A model generated the notes under the pieces. It had not been told where the DNA came from, ran no database searches, and saw only the letters and a program-made list of their open reading frames with translations. Of a DNA stretch of 64,000 nt, positions 54,972 to 64,000 are shown in pieces. The DNA is taken from contig NZ_JACHLP010000005.1 in the NCBI RefSeq assembly GCF_014204525.1, positions 1-64,000 on the forward strand. Direction: 5' to 3'. Source of the stretch: Roseateles oligotrophus (GTDB lineage: Bacteria; Pseudomonadota; Gammaproteobacteria; Burkholderiales; Burkholderiaceae_C). The position numbers were made by a program, and so were the translations under genes. Positions within the stretch are counted from its first letter, which is position 1; every line of letters starts with the position of its first letter.

Positions 54972-56773
54972 TGACGGCGGCGACTACTAATTCGGTTCCT
55001 AAGCGCAAGTTCGATGTGGTCATCGTCGGCGCTGGCGGCTCGGGCATGCGTGCTTCCTTGCAGCTGTCGCTGGCCGGCCTGAATGTGGCCGTGCTGTCCA
55101 AGGTCTTCCCGACCCGCTCGCACACGGTGGCGGCGCAGGGCGGCGTGAGCGCCTCGCTGGGCAATATGTCCGAGGACAACTGGCATTACCACTTCTTCGA
55201 CACCGTCAAGGGTTCGGACTGGCTGGGCGACCAGGACGCCATCGAGTTCATGTGTCGCGAAGCGCCCAAGGTCGTCTACGAGCTTGAGCATTTCGGCATG
55301 CCTTTCGACCGCAATGCCGATGGCACGATCTACCAGCGCCCCTTCGGCGGCCACACGGCCAACTACGGCGAGAAGCCCGTGCAGCGCGCCTGCGCCGCGG
55401 CCGACCGTACCGGCCACGCCATGTTGCACACCCTGTACCAGCAGAACGTCAAGGCCAAGACCCAGTTCTTCGTCGAGTGGATGGCGCTGGACCTGATCCG
55501 CAACGAGGCGGGCGATGTGGTCGGCGTGACAGCGCTGGAAATGGAAACCGGCGAAGTCCACATCATGGAAGCCAAGACCGTCTTGCTGGCCACCGGCGGT
55601 GCCGGCCGCATCTTCGGCGCTTCCACCAATGCCTTCATCAACACCGGCGACGGTCTGGGCATGGCGGCGCGCGCCGGCATCCCCTTGGAAGACATGGAGT
55701 TCTGGCAATTCCACCCCACCGGCGTGGCCGGCGCGGGCGTCTTGCTGACCGAAGGCTGCCGCGGTGAGGGCGCGATTTTGCGCAATTGCAACGGTGAGCG
55801 CTTCATGGAGCGCTATGCGCCCACGCTGAAGGATCTGGCGCCGCGTGACTTCGTCTCGCGCTGCATGGACCAGGAGATCAAGGAAGGTCGTGGCTGCGGT
55901 CCCAACAAGGACTATATCGAGCTGGACATGACCCACCTCGGCGCCGACACCATCATGAAGCGTCTGCCTTCGGTGTTCGAGATTGGCCATAACTTCGCCA
56001 ACGTCGACATCACCAAGGAACCCATTCCCGTCGTCCCCACCATCCATTACCAGATGGGTGGCATCCCGACCAATATCTACGGTCAGGTCGTTGTGCCCAA
56101 GGACGGCAATCCCGATGCGGTGGTGAACGGCCTCTACGCCGTGGGCGAGTGCGCCTGCGTCAGCGTGCACGGCGCCAACCGCCTGGGCACCAACTCGCTG
56201 CTGGACCTGCTGGTGTTCGGCCGTGCGGCCGGCAACCACATCGTCGAGTCCGGCCTCAAGACCACCCAGCACAAGCCGCTGCCGGCCGATGCCGGTGCCG
56301 AGTCCCTGGCCCGCGTGGCCCGTCTGGACAATAGCAACTCCGGCGAATACGCGCAGGATGTGGCCAATGATCTGCGTCTGGCCATGCAGCGCCACGCCGG
56401 CGTGTTCCGCACCCAGGCCACGCTGGACGAAGGCGTGCTGCAGGTCGCCGAGATCGCCAAGCGCGTCAAGAACATCACGCTGAAGGACAAGTCCAAGGTC
56501 TTCAACACGGCGCGCATCGAAGCTCTGGAGGTCGAGAACCTGATCGAAGTGGCCCAGGCCACCATCATCTCGGCCGCGGCCCGCCGCGAAAGCCGTGGCG
56601 CCCACACCGTGGACGACTACGCGGACACGCCCGAGCATCCGAACGGCCGCAACGACGCCGAATGGATGAAGCACACCCTGTGGTACTCGGAAGGCAATCG
56701 CCTGGACTACAAGCCGGTCAAGCTGAAGCCGCTGACGGTGGACTCCATCCCGCCCAAGGTGCGCACGTTCTAA
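54971..56773 (+). CDS. sdhA: Succinate dehydrogenase flavoprotein subunit
   Basis: Oxidises succinate to fumarate with covalently bound FAD. The 600-residue protein has the FAD fold VVIVGAGGSGMRASLQLS and the flavinylation motif SKVFPTRSHTVAAQGGVS with its histidine. HPTGVAGAGVLLTEGCRGEG contains catalytic residues. The C terminus DYKPVKLKPLTVDSIPPK is standard. The start MTAATTNSVPKRK overlaps the sdhD stop (GTGATG). SdhB follows after 39 bases. Confidence 0.97.
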   Translation: MTAATTNSVPKRKFDVVIVGAGGSGMRASLQLSLAGLNVAVLSKVFPTRSHTVAAQGGVSASLGNMSEDNWHYHFFDTVKGSDWLGDQDAIEFMCREAPKVVYELEHFGMPFDRNADGTIYQRPFGGHTANYGEKPVQRACAAADRTGHAMLHTLYQQNVKAKTQFFVEWMALDLIRNEAGDVVGVTALEMETGEVHIMEAKTVLLATGGAGRIFGASTNAFINTGDGLGMAARAGIPLEDMEFWQFHPTGVAGAGVLLTEGCRGEGAILRNCNGERFMERYAPTLKDLAPRDFVSRCMDQEIKEGRGCGPNKDYIELDMTHLGADTIMKRLPSVFEIGHNFANVDITKEPIPVVPTIHYQMGGIPTNIYGQVVVPKDGNPDAVVNGLYAVGECACVSVHGANRLGTNSLLDLLVFGRAAGNHIVESGLKTTQHKPLPADAGAESLARVARLDNSNSGEYAQDVANDLRLAMQRHAGVFRTQATLDEGVLQVAEIAKRVKNITLKDKSKVFNTARIEALEVENLIEVAQATIISAAARRESRGAHTVDDYADTPEHPNGRNDAEWMKHTLWYSEGNRLDYKPVKLKPLTVDSIPPKVRTF

Positions 56774-56812
56774 ACGGACGTTTGCTCAGCCCAGAATTCA
56801 AGGAATAAGACA

Positions 56813-57517
56813 ATGACCAAGCGTACCTTCCAGATCTACCGCTACGACCCGGACAAGGATGCCAAGCCCTATATGCAGACCCTGGAGGTCGAGCTGGACG
56901 GCTCCGAGCGCATGCTGCTGGACGCCCTGGGCAAGCTCAAGGCGGTGGACCCGACCCTGAGCTTCCGCCGCTCCTGCCGCGAAGGTGTTTGTGGCTCCGA
57001 CGCCATGAATATCAATGGCAAGAACGGCCTGGCCTGCCTGACCAATATGCGCACGCTGCCCGGCGTGATCGTGCTCAAGCCCCTGCCTGGCCTGCCCGTC
57101 ATCCGCGACCTGATCGTGGACATGACCCAGTTCTTCAAGCAGTACAACTCGATCAAGCCCTATCTGATCAACGAGACGCCGCTGCCCGACAAGGAGCGCC
57201 TGCAATCGCCCGAAGAGCGCGACGAGCTGAACGGCCTGTACGAGTGCATTCTGTGCGCCAGCTGCTCGACCAGCTGCCCCAGCTTCTGGTGGAATCCCGA
57301 CAAATTCGTCGGCCCCGCCGGTCTGCTGCAGGCCTACCGTTTCATCGCCGACAGCCGCGACGATGCCACCGCAGCCCGCCTGGATAACCTGGAAGATCCC
57401 TACCGCCTGTTCCGCTGCCACACCATCATGAACTGCGTCGATGTCTGCCCCAAGGGCTTGAACCCGACCAAGGCGATTGGCAAGATCAAGGAAATGATGG
57501 TGCGCCGCGCCATCTAA
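56813..57517 (+). CDS. sdhB: Succinate dehydrogenase iron-sulfur subunit
   Basis: Carries the 2Fe-2S, 4Fe-4S and 3Fe-4S centres of complex II. The 234-residue protein shows [22 protein letters not shown] (split here as the 2Fe-2S site), [16 protein letters not shown], and [17 protein letters not shown] for the other clusters. It begins after an AAGGAATAAG ribosome site and ends 25 bases before the sdhE reading frame. Confidence 0.97.
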   Translation: MTKRTFQIYRYDPDKDAKPYMQTLEVELDGSERMLLDALGKLKAVDPTLSFRRSCREGVCGSDAMNINGKNGLACLTNMRTLPGVIVLKPLPGLPVIRDLIVDMTQFFKQYNSIKPYLINETPLPDKERLQSPEERDELNGLYECILCASCSTSCPSFWWNPDKFVGPAGLLQAYRFIADSRDDATAARLDNLEDPYRLFRCHTIMNCVDVCPKGLNPTKAIGKIKEMMVRRAI

Positions 57518-57542
57518 GCTGGTCTGTCGCGTGATTCTCAAT

Positions 57543-57836
57543 ATGACCGAGTCGATGTCAGAAAATAACTTGATTGATGAGCGGGCTCTGTCCAAACTGC
57601 GTTGGCGCTGCCGGCGTGGTTTGCTTGAAAACGATCTCTTCATCGAGCGTTTTTTTGACAAGCACGCTGCCGCCTTGACCGAGAAACAGGCTCAGGGCCT
57701 GCGGGAACTGATGGATCTGTCCGATAACGATCTGTTAGACCTGCTGCTGCGCCGCAAGGAGCCCGAGGGTGAGTTGGTTCGTGCCGATGTCATCGAGGTC
57801 CTCGCCCTGCTGAGAACCACCGCGACTGCCGTTTAA
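57543..57836 (+). CDS. sdhE: SdhE family FAD assembly factor
   Basis: A 97-residue protein that helps attach FAD to SdhA. The core [20 protein letters not shown] contains the family RGxxE motif (RRGLLEND). [19 protein letters not shown] follows. It belongs to the sdh operon by position. The start is ambiguous: ATG at 57543 and ATG at 57555 are both reasonable, and neither has a strong ribosome site. Confidence 0.92.
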   Translation: MTESMSENNLIDERALSKLRWRCRRGLLENDLFIERFFDKHAAALTEKQAQGLRELMDLSDNDLLDLLLRRKEPEGELVRADVIEVLALLRTTATAV

Positions 57837-57865
57837 GAAATACCCAAGAAGCAAAGGAAAAGCCC

Positions 57866-59176
57866 ATGATTCCGTCAGACGTCAAAGCCACCCTGTCGTT
57901 CTCCGACGGCAGTCCGAATATGGACCTGCCCCTTTACAAGGGCACCATAGGCCCGGATGTGATCGACATCCGCAAGCTCTACGCCCAGACCGGCAAGTTC
58001 ACCTACGACCCGGGCTTTCTGTCGACCGCCTCCTGCAACTCCACCATCACCTATATCGACGGTGACAAGGGCGAGCTGCTGTATCGCGGCTACCCGATCG
58101 AGCAGTTGGCCACCAGCTGCGACTACCTCGAAACCTGTTATCTGCTGCTGTACGGAGAGCTGCCCAACCCCGCGCAGAAGGAAGAGTTCGTGGCCCGTGT
58201 GACCAATCACACCATGGTCAACGAGCAGATGCAGTTCTTCCTGCGTGGCTTCCGCCGCGACGCTCACCCGATGGCGGTGATGACCGGCCTGGTTGGCGCG
58301 ATGTCGGCCTTCTATCACGACAGCACCGACATCAATAACCCCGAGCACCGCGAGATCGCGGCGATCCGCCTGATCGCCAAGATGCCCACGCTGGTGGCCA
58401 TGGCCTACAAATACACCGTCGGCCAGCCCTATATCTACCCCAAGAACGATCTGAGCTACGCCGGCAACTTCATGCGCATGATGTTTGCCACGCCTTGCGA
58501 GGACTACAAGCCTAACGACGTGCTGGTGCGGGCCATGGACCGCATCTTCATCCTGCACGCCGACCACGAGCAAAACGCCTCGACCTCGACCGTGCGCCTG
58601 TGCGGCTCCTCCGGCACCAACCCCTTCGCAGCCATCGCCGCCGGCGTGGCCTGCCTGTGGGGCCCGGCCCACGGTGGCGCCAACGAAGCCGCGCTGAATA
58701 TGCTGGAAGACATCCAGCGCAACGGCGGTGTGGCCAAGATCGGCGAGTTCATCAAGCAGGTCAAGGACAAGAACAGCGGCGTCAAGCTGATGGGCTTCGG
58801 CCACCGGGTCTACAAGAATTACGACCCGCGTGCCAAGCTGATGCGCGAAACCTGCCACGAGGTGCTGGACGAGCTGGGCCTGCACAACGACCCCATGTTC
58901 AAGCTGGCCATGGAGCTGGAAAAGATTGCGCTGGAAGACGAGTACTTCGTCGCCCGCAAGCTCTACCCGAATGTGGACTTCTACTCGGGCATCGTGCAGC
59001 GCGCCATCGGCATCCCCGTGCCCTTGTTCACCGCCATCTTCTCGCTCGCCCGCACCGTTGGCTGGATCGCCCAGCTGAACGAGATGATCGGCGATCCGGA
59101 GTACAAGATCGGCCGTCCGCGCCAGCTCTACGTGGGCGCCACCGCCCGCAACGTCAAGCCCATCGGCGAGCGTTGA
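57866..59176 (+). CDS. gltA: Citrate synthase
   Basis: Condenses acetyl-CoA and oxaloacetate, the entry step of the TCA cycle. The 436-residue length matches the hexameric Gram-negative type. Active-site histidines are in [20 protein letters not shown] and [15 protein letters not shown], and the catalytic aspartate is in [16 protein letters not shown]. An AAAGGAAAAG ribosome site precedes the ATG. A strong terminator closes the sdhCDAB-sdhE-gltA unit. Confidence 0.97.
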   Translation: MIPSDVKATLSFSDGSPNMDLPLYKGTIGPDVIDIRKLYAQTGKFTYDPGFLSTASCNSTITYIDGDKGELLYRGYPIEQLATSCDYLETCYLLLYGELPNPAQKEEFVARVTNHTMVNEQMQFFLRGFRRDAHPMAVMTGLVGAMSAFYHDSTDINNPEHREIAAIRLIAKMPTLVAMAYKYTVGQPYIYPKNDLSYAGNFMRMMFATPCEDYKPNDVLVRAMDRIFILHADHEQNASTSTVRLCGSSGTNPFAAIAAGVACLWGPAHGGANEAALNMLEDIQRNGGVAKIGEFIKQVKDKNSGVKLMGFGHRVYKNYDPRAKLMRETCHEVLDELGLHNDPMFKLAMELEKIALEDEYFVARKLYPNVDFYSGIVQRAIGIPVPLFTAIFSLARTVGWIAQLNEMIGDPEYKIGRPRQLYVGATARNVKPIGER

Positions 59177-59212
59177 TCCTCGCGGGCGCACGCCGCGCCC
59201 GCTTGGCCCAGG

Positions 59213-59254
59213 CCTTGCACAGGTCCCGTCCGGGGCTGGTGCAAGGTTTTTTTC
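59213..59254 (+). terminator. Terminator of gltA operon
   Basis: CCTTGCAC (59213-59220) pairs with GTGCAAGG (59239-59246) and is followed by seven thymines. The 18-base interval may add inner pairs. It lies 36 bases past the gltA stop. Confidence 0.85.
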
Positions 59255-59306
59255 TTATGGGTCAGGCCTCGCAATGCCCGGGCTTGGGCTATGCTGCGGG
59301 GCGCAA

Positions 59307-59318
59307 GCAAACGTTTGC
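59307..59318. promoter_or_regulatory. LacI/RbsR-type operator
   Basis: GCAAACGTTTGC is a perfect 12-base palindrome with the CG centre typical of LacI-family operators. It resembles the RbsR and PurR half-sites. It lies 39 bases before the repressor start, consistent with autoregulation of the whole salvage operon. Confidence 0.82.
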
Positions 59319-59357
59319 CTAACGCCTCTCTTCCAAGACAAGCAGCAGAGTCCCTTC

Positions 59358-60404
59358 TTGAGCACGATCAAAGATGTGGCCACCCGCGCCGGGGTGTCCT
59401 TCACCACGGTTTCGCATGTATTGAACAATAGCCGGCCCGTCAGTGCCGAGGCGCGCCGTCGCGTGCTGGAGGCGGTGGACGAAATCGGTTACTTGCCCAG
59501 CGCCGTGGCCCGCTCCCTGCGCACCAGCGAGACCAAGATCGTCGGCGTGCTGGTGCCCAATGTGCAAAACCCCTTCTTCGCCGAACTGGTTTGCGGTGTG
59601 GAAGAGAGCTGCCGCCTGGCCGGCTACTCGGTCTTTCTGTGCAATTCCGACAACGACCCCAAGCGCCAGCAGCAATACATGCGCACCCTGCTGGAAAAGC
59701 GGGTGGACGGGCTCTTGCTGTCCTCGGCCGGCGACGACGAAGCCCTGGCCCGCATCTTCAAGATGGCGCGCGTGCCGGCCGTGACGGTGGACCGCCTGGT
59801 GCCGGGTGCGCGCGCCGACCGGGTCAGCGTCAACAACAGCCAGGGCGCGCATAACGCCGTCTCCCATCTGCTGGAGCTGGGTCATCAGCGCATCGCCTGC
59901 ATCAGCGGTCCGGCCGAATTCGAGGTTTCGCGCGAGCGCCTGCAAGGTTGGCGCAGCGCCCTGCAAGCGCGTGGCCTGCCCGTAGACGAGAACCTGGTGA
60001 TTGCCGGCGACTTCAGCAGCCAGGGCGGCTATGCCGCGGCCTGCCGGCTCTTGCAGGCGCAGCGCGAGCTGCCCGCCGCGGCGAAAATCAGCGCCATCTT
60101 CGCCAGCAATGACTTGATGGCCATCGGCGCCCTGCGCGCGGCCGCCGAGTTTGGCCTGGCCGTGCCCCAGCAACTCTCGGTGATCGGCTTCGATGACATC
60201 GAGCTGGGGTCCTATGTGTTCCCGGCCCTGACCAGCGTGGGCTGCTCCATCAAGGCCCTGGGCCAGCAGGCCGGGCAGATGCTGATCGAGCGCATCGACC
60301 AGCCCGAGGCCGAGCTGCGCGAGCTCTTGATGACGCCCAGCCTGGTGCTGCGCGAGAGCACCAGCGCGCCCAGCCTCGGCCTGGGTTCTTCTTTCAAAGC
60401 ATAA
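59358..60404 (+). CDS. LacI family regulator (RbsR-like)
   Basis: A 348-residue repressor. The helix-turn-helix and hinge are STIKDVATRAGVSFTTVSHVLNN, RPVSAEARRRVLEAVDEIGYLP and AVARSLRTSETKIVGVLVPN. A periplasmic-binding-like ligand domain follows, with VNNSQGAHNAVSHLLELGH and FASNDLMAIGALRAA. A TTG start at 59358 is chosen because LacI proteins begin right at the TIKDVA segment and the 28-residue leader is Cys-rich and unlikely. A perfect palindrome sits in the leader. Ribokinase follows after 3 bases. Confidence 0.9.
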   Translation: MSTIKDVATRAGVSFTTVSHVLNNSRPVSAEARRRVLEAVDEIGYLPSAVARSLRTSETKIVGVLVPNVQNPFFAELVCGVEESCRLAGYSVFLCNSDNDPKRQQQYMRTLLEKRVDGLLLSSAGDDEALARIFKMARVPAVTVDRLVPGARADRVSVNNSQGAHNAVSHLLELGHQRIACISGPAEFEVSRERLQGWRSALQARGLPVDENLVIAGDFSSQGGYAAACRLLQAQRELPAAAKISAIFASNDLMAIGALRAAAEFGLAVPQQLSVIGFDDIELGSYVFPALTSVGCSIKALGQQAGQMLIERIDQPEAELRELLMTPSLVLRESTSAPSLGLGSSFKA

Positions 60405-60407
60405 AAA

Positions 60408-61400
60408 ATGACTCAGCAGAATTCCGGCCTGTCCGACTCGACCGCCCTGCCTGCCCAGGTCCTGGTGGTCGGCAGCATCAATATGGATATGGTGGCCCAT
60501 GCCCCGCGTCTGCCCGCAGCCGGTGAGACCTTGGTGGGCGAGGCTTTTGTGATGGCGCCGGGCGGCAAGGGCGCCAACCAGGCCGTGGCCGCGGCCCGCT
60601 TGGGCGCCTCGGTGGCCTTTGTCTCCCGCGTGGGCACGCGCCAGCATGGCGAGGCCTTGCTGCAGGCCTTGCAGGACGAGGGCGTGGACGGCTCCGCCGT
60701 GCTGCGCGATGCCCAGGCCTTGCCCGGCATCGCCGTCATCATGGTGGCGAGCGAAGGCGGCGAGAACTCCATCGTCTACGTGCCCGGCAGCAATGCCCAG
60801 CTGAGCCCGCAGGACGTGCTGGCGGGCGCGCGCAAATTCCAGGCGGGCACGGTCACCGTGGCCCAGCTGGAGGTGCCGCTGCCGGCCGTCCAGCAGGCTT
60901 TTGAGCTGAGTCGCGCCGCCGGTGGCCGCACGGTGCTGAACGCCGCGCCGGCCCTGGCGGTGACGCCCGCCTTGCTGGCCTTGACGGACTGGCTGGTCCT
61001 GAACGAGACCGAGGCATTCCAGCTGGCCGGTCTGCCGGCCTTGCCCGAGGAAACTCCGCCTGCGCAATTGCTGAGCCAGGTGGGCGTCGCCGCTCAAGCT
61101 TTGCGTCAGCGTGGGGCAGGGCAGGTGCTGGTGACGCTGGGCGGGACCGGTGTGCTGATGTGCGGGGCCGAGGGCCTGCAACATCTGCCGGCCCAGGCCG
61201 TCAAGGCGGTGGACACCGTCGGTGCCGGCGACACCTTTGTCGGCGGCTTCGCCACCGGCCTGGCCGAGGGCCTGAGCGCCGTGGACGCCGTGCGTCTGGG
61301 CATGGCGGCGGCGGCCATCGCCGTCAGCCGCAGCGGTGTGCAAAGCGCCATGCCCAGGCGGGCGGAGCTGGGCCCGGCTTTCGCGCCCCGCCAGGATTGA
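60408..61400 (+). CDS. rbsK: Ribokinase
   Basis: Phosphorylates ribose to ribose 5-phosphate. The 330-residue PfkB-family kinase has [20 protein letters not shown] at the substrate site, [17 protein letters not shown], and the catalytic [13 protein letters not shown] with its aspartate. A segment of about 15 residues between residues 205 and 225 ([10 protein letters not shown]) is looser than in E. coli RbsK. It starts 3 bases after the LacI-type gene and is followed by a nucleoside hydrolase, so ribose released from nucleosides is the likely substrate. Confidence 0.92.
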   Translation: MTQQNSGLSDSTALPAQVLVVGSINMDMVAHAPRLPAAGETLVGEAFVMAPGGKGANQAVAAARLGASVAFVSRVGTRQHGEALLQALQDEGVDGSAVLRDAQALPGIAVIMVASEGGENSIVYVPGSNAQLSPQDVLAGARKFQAGTVTVAQLEVPLPAVQQAFELSRAAGGRTVLNAAPALAVTPALLALTDWLVLNETEAFQLAGLPALPEETPPAQLLSQVGVAAQALRQRGAGQVLVTLGGTGVLMCGAEGLQHLPAQAVKAVDTVGAGDTFVGGFATGLAEGLSAVDAVRLGMAAAAIAVSRSGVQSAMPRRAELGPAFAPRQD

Positions 61401-61412
61401 GAAAGGTCTGCG

Positions 61413-62405
61413 ATGAAATCCGACACCCGTTTGCAGGTGATTTTTGATACCGACCCTGGCATCGACGATGCCATGGCCTTGTTCCTGCTGGCCCGCCATC
61501 CGGCCATCCATCTGCGCGCCATCACCACCGTGTTCGGCAATGCCTCGCTGGCCGTGACCACGCGCAATGCCCAGGCCTTGTGCGGGCTGTACGGCCTGCC
61601 GCCCGAGCAGGTCCTGGTGGCGGCCGGTGCGGCCGGCCCGCTGCAGGCCGGCGCCGAGCGCGAGCATTCCACCCATGTCCATGGCGAAGACGGCCTGGGC
61701 GGCGAGGCGCAGAGGGCGATCGATGCCCGCAGCGCGCTGCACCCCTTGGACCCGCGCCCGGCCTATCAATTGATCTGCGATCTGGTCAATGCCCAGCCCG
61801 GCCAGATCACGCTGATTGCCGTCGGCCCGATGACGAATCTGGCCCAGGCCCTGCGCCACGACCCCGGCATCGCGGCCAAGGTCAGGCAAGTCATCGTGAT
61901 GGGCGGAGCCTTCGGCATCCAGGGCCGCAGCGGCAATGTGACGCCGGTGGCCGAGGCCAATATGATCAACGACCCCGAGGCGGCCGACATCGTGTTCGGC
62001 GCCGAATGGCCGGTGGTCATCGTCGGTCTGGACGTGACCCAGGCCGTGGTGATGGACGAGGACTACCTCGCCGGCCTGCAAGGCCGTGGTGGCGCGGTCG
62101 GTGATTTCCTCTGGCATGCCACGCGCCACTACCAGGACTTCTACCACTCGGTCGATGGCATTCGCGGCATCTACTCGCACGACGCCAGCGCGATCGCCTA
62201 TGCCGTCGTCCCCGAGGCCTTCGAGCTGCGCGCCGGCCCGGTGCGCGTCGCCCTCGAAGGCATTGCGCGCGGCCAGACCATCCAGAAGCTGCGCCCGCCC
62301 GGCCCCGTGGCCGATGCCTGGACGGGCTGCCCCGCCCAGCAGGTCTGCATCGCTGTGGACAGCGCCCGTGTGCTGGCCTTGTTCGACCAGGTGTTTGACG
62401 CCTAA
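61413..62405 (+). CDS. Nucleoside hydrolase (inosine-uridine preferring type)
   Basis: Splits ribonucleosides into base and ribose. The 330-residue protein has the calcium-binding signature IFDTDPGIDDAMALFLLA, later GNASLAVTTRNA and TLIAVGPMTNLAQALR. The second metal and substrate region is VMGGAFGIQGRSGNVTPVAE then EANMINDPEA. It lies 12 bases after ribokinase. Product ribose would go to RbsK. Base specificity cannot be set from sequence. Confidence 0.92.
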   Translation: MKSDTRLQVIFDTDPGIDDAMALFLLARHPAIHLRAITTVFGNASLAVTTRNAQALCGLYGLPPEQVLVAAGAAGPLQAGAEREHSTHVHGEDGLGGEAQRAIDARSALHPLDPRPAYQLICDLVNAQPGQITLIAVGPMTNLAQALRHDPGIAAKVRQVIVMGGAFGIQGRSGNVTPVAEANMINDPEAADIVFGAEWPVVIVGLDVTQAVVMDEDYLAGLQGRGGAVGDFLWHATRHYQDFYHSVDGIRGIYSHDASAIAYAVVPEAFELRAGPVRVALEGIARGQTIQKLRPPGPVADAWTGCPAQQVCIAVDSARVLALFDQVFDA

Positions 62406-62462
62406 CATCATGCCTCATGGCCTTCCGCCCCCCTCGGGAGGCCGTTCATTTTGGAGTTCCCC

Positions 62463-63782
62463 ATGTCCGCACAAACCACCATCCTCAAGGCCCGCTGGCT
62501 GCTGCCCATGAGCCCGGGCAGCCAAGTGCTGAACGAGCATGCCCTGGTCATCCAGGGCGAGCGCATTGCCGCCATCCTGCCCTGGGCGCAGGCGGCCCAA
62601 CAGTTCCCGGACGCGGCCACGGTGGAGTTGGGCGAGCATGTGCTGATCCCCGGTCTGATCAATGCGCACACGCACTCGGCCATGTCCTTGCTGCGCGGCG
62701 TGGCCGACGATGTGCCGCTGATGGACTGGCTCAACAACCATATCTGGCCGCTGGAGAAGAAATGGGTCAGCGAGGACTGGACCTACCAGGGCTCCCTGCT
62801 GAGCGCCTGCGAGGCCTTGCGCGGCGGCGTCACCTATCTGAACGATATGTATTTCTTCCCGACCGCGATGGCGCGGGCGGCGCTGGACAGCGGCCTGCGC
62901 GCCGGTGTCTCCATCAATGTGATCGACTTCCCCACCGGCTATGCCGCCAACGCCGGAGAGTACATCAGCAAAGGCCTGGAGGCTTACGAGCAGTACAAGG
63001 GCGAGAAGCTGCTGGACTGGACCTCGGCCCCGCACGCGCCCTACACGGTGTCCGATGAAACTTTCATCCAGCTGCGCGATCTGCGCGACCGCCTGGGCCT
63101 GCAGATGCACTGCCACATCCACGAGACCCAGTTCGAGGTGGATGAGAGCGTCAAGCAGCATGGCATGCGCCCGCTGGAGCGCTTGAACAAGCTGGGCCTG
63201 CTGGATTCGCGCATGATGGCCGTCCATATGGTGCATCTGAACGAGGCCGAGATCGCCATGCTGGGCCAGCAAGGCGTGCATGTGGTGCACAACCCCAACT
63301 CGAATATGAAGCTAGCCTCGGGTGTCTGCCCGGTGACGGCGCTGGAAGCCGCCGGTGTCAACACCGTGCTGGGCACCGATGGTGCTGCCTCCAACAACCG
63401 CCAGGATATGTTTGGCGAGATCCGCGCCGCCGCCTTGCTGGCCAAGGGCGTGACGCAGAACTCCACCACCGTCTCGGCCCGCACGGCGCTGGAGATGGCC
63501 ACGCTGCGCGCCGCCAAGGCCATGGGCCGCGAGGCCGATCTGGGCTCGCTGGAAGTGGGTAAGCTGGCCGATGTGGTGGCCGTCAGCCTGGCCGCGCTGG
63601 AATGCCGGCCGGTCTACAACCCCGAGGCCCAGCTGGTCTATGTGGCCGGCCGCGAGCATGTGTCCGACGTCTGGGTGGGCGGCAAGCAGCTGCTCAAGAA
63701 CCGCCTGCCGACCCAGCTCGATCAGGCCGCGGTGCTGGACCGCATCGAGGCCATCGTGGCCCAGATGAAGGCGCAGCGCTGA
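62463..63782 (+). CDS. mtaD: TRZ/ATZ family amidohydrolase, MTA/SAH deaminase type
   Basis: A 439-residue metal-dependent deaminase, predicted to deaminate 5'-methylthioadenosine or S-adenosylhomocysteine. The metal ligands are visible: PGLINAHTHSAMSLLRG, the histidines in MHCHIHETQFEVDES, and GTDGAASNNRQDM. The start MSAQTTILKA follows a GGAG ribosome site (62453-62456) inside the longer TTG-started frame. It lies 57 bases after the nucleoside hydrolase and belongs to the same purine/ribose salvage group. A related guanine- or adenosine-type activity is possible. Confidence 0.88.
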   Translation: MSAQTTILKARWLLPMSPGSQVLNEHALVIQGERIAAILPWAQAAQQFPDAATVELGEHVLIPGLINAHTHSAMSLLRGVADDVPLMDWLNNHIWPLEKKWVSEDWTYQGSLLSACEALRGGVTYLNDMYFFPTAMARAALDSGLRAGVSINVIDFPTGYAANAGEYISKGLEAYEQYKGEKLLDWTSAPHAPYTVSDETFIQLRDLRDRLGLQMHCHIHETQFEVDESVKQHGMRPLERLNKLGLLDSRMMAVHMVHLNEAEIAMLGQQGVHVVHNPNSNMKLASGVCPVTALEAAGVNTVLGTDGAASNNRQDMFGEIRAAALLAKGVTQNSTTVSARTALEMATLRAAKAMGREADLGSLEVGKLADVVAVSLAALECRPVYNPEAQLVYVAGREHVSDVWVGGKQLLKNRLPTQLDQAAVLDRIEAIVAQMKAQR

Positions 63783-63790
63783 TCGATTCA

Positions 63791-63817
63791 GCAAGGCCCG
63801 CATAGCGGGCCTCTTGC
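63791..63817. terminator. Terminator-like hairpin between converging genes
   Basis: GCAAGGCCCGC pairs with GCGGGCC-TCTTGC around ATA: a 7-base GC stem plus outer pairs. The thymine run is weak, so efficiency is uncertain. It sits 9 bases past mtaD and 21 bases past the stop of the DUF5666 gene. Confidence 0.6.
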
Positions 63818-63837
63818 CGATGAGCTGGCCGGTGAAA

Positions 63838-64000
63838 TCAACCCGGCATGAAGTGCAGTTTCACCGCCACCAGCACACCGCTGGCATTGAGGCTGCCCTT
63901 GATCTCGACCTTGGCGCCATTGGCCAGCTTGCCGGCATTGCCGTCGATGAAGACGAGGCCGCTGCCGCTGGCATCGACCTTCTGGCCCGCGACGCTGAAG
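63838..64000 (-). CDS. DUF5666 domain protein, C-terminal fragment (cut by window edge)
   Basis: The minus strand encodes 54 residues to a stop at 63838. They include FSVAGQKVDASGSGLVFI and NGAKVEIKGSLNASGVLVA, the repeating beta-rich pattern of DUF5666 domains found in exported proteins of Burkholderiales. The start and any signal peptide lie outside the window. Confidence 0.75.
   Translation of the reverse strand, partial: FSVAGQKVDASGSGLVFIDGNAGKLANGAKVEIKGSLNASGVLVAVKLHFMPG

Noticed and set aside
59319-62411. 1030-codon open frame on the minus strand opposite the repressor, rbsK and nucleoside hydrolase
   Set aside because: It spans three well-supported plus-strand genes. Its product is rich in Gly, His, Gln and Ala without any domain, which is typical of a GC-driven antisense frame.

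Overview
The window is chromosomal DNA from a high-GC betaproteobacterium. Gene content and order point to Burkholderiales, probably the Roseateles/Pelomonas/Rubrivivax side (inference, no database search). Evidence: a TCA block in the order acnB ... citE-like, mdh // gntR, sdhCDAB, sdhE, gltA; a periplasmic-type LigE ligase; a PF10014-type dioxygenase; an AscD-like iron-sulfur flavoprotein reductase. There is no rRNA, CRISPR array, prophage or complete insertion sequence. One tRNA (Leu, anticodon CAA) is present. No gene-free stretch exceeds 300 bases, and coding density is about 95 percent.

Layout. 0.1-3.2 kb: a minus-strand run of AscD-like reductase, 2-oxoglutarate dioxygenase and leucine-type dehydrogenase. 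3.2-12 kb: housekeeping genes (SDR protein, rhomboid protease, tRNA-Leu, cysM, Nudix hydrolase, TusA, galU, valS) plus an eroded 2-hydroxyacid dehydrogenase. Two palindromic elements occur at valS: one inside the reading frame and a 93-base one upstream. 12-15.8 kb: a Spy/CpxP-like periplasmic protein with an OmpR-type two-component pair, then an old-yellow-enzyme reductase. 15.8-17.4 kb: a DUF433/PIN-like toxin-antitoxin pair against the 3' end of guaC, bounded by a short duplication of guaC sequence. 17.5-25.7 kb: KAS III, SDR, PBP1A, exonuclease I, LigE and a PAS-GGDEF protein with a broken GGDEF motif but an intact I-site. 25.7-26.2 kb: a tiny flagellar-rod-like protein behind a near-consensus sigma-28 promoter. 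26.2-35.5 kb: cpdB, the branched-chain 2-oxoacid dehydrogenase genes (E1 alpha, E1 beta, E2, no E3) and an 1118-residue propeller histidine kinase. 35.5-38 kb: a DUF2269/DoxX/SDR operon and a GbsR-type regulator sharing a palindromic operator. 38-39.7 kb: an AbgT transporter. 39.8-43.9 kb: an unrecognised three-gene export cluster (two Tat-type lipoproteins and a secreted propeller-like protein). 43.9-46.3 kb: a DUF3325/PepSY/DUF3649 operon behind a Fur box. 46.4-59.3 kb: the TCA block, with a vapBC pair directly upstream of acnB. 59.3-63.8 kb: an RbsR-like repressor with ribokinase, nucleoside hydrolase and an MTA/SAH-type deaminase. The right edge cuts a DUF5666 protein.

How it fits together. 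Leucine-type dehydrogenase and the Bkd genes both serve branched-chain amino acid breakdown, feeding acyl-CoA to the TCA genes. The RbsR-rbsK-hydrolase-deaminase group is a nucleoside and ribose salvage set. The most notable items are the Tat-lipoprotein/propeller cluster, the sigma-28-driven mini rod-like protein, the GbsR two-operator circuit, the degenerate GGDEF protein and the palindromic elements around valS. Protein assignments rest on motifs read by eye from translations.
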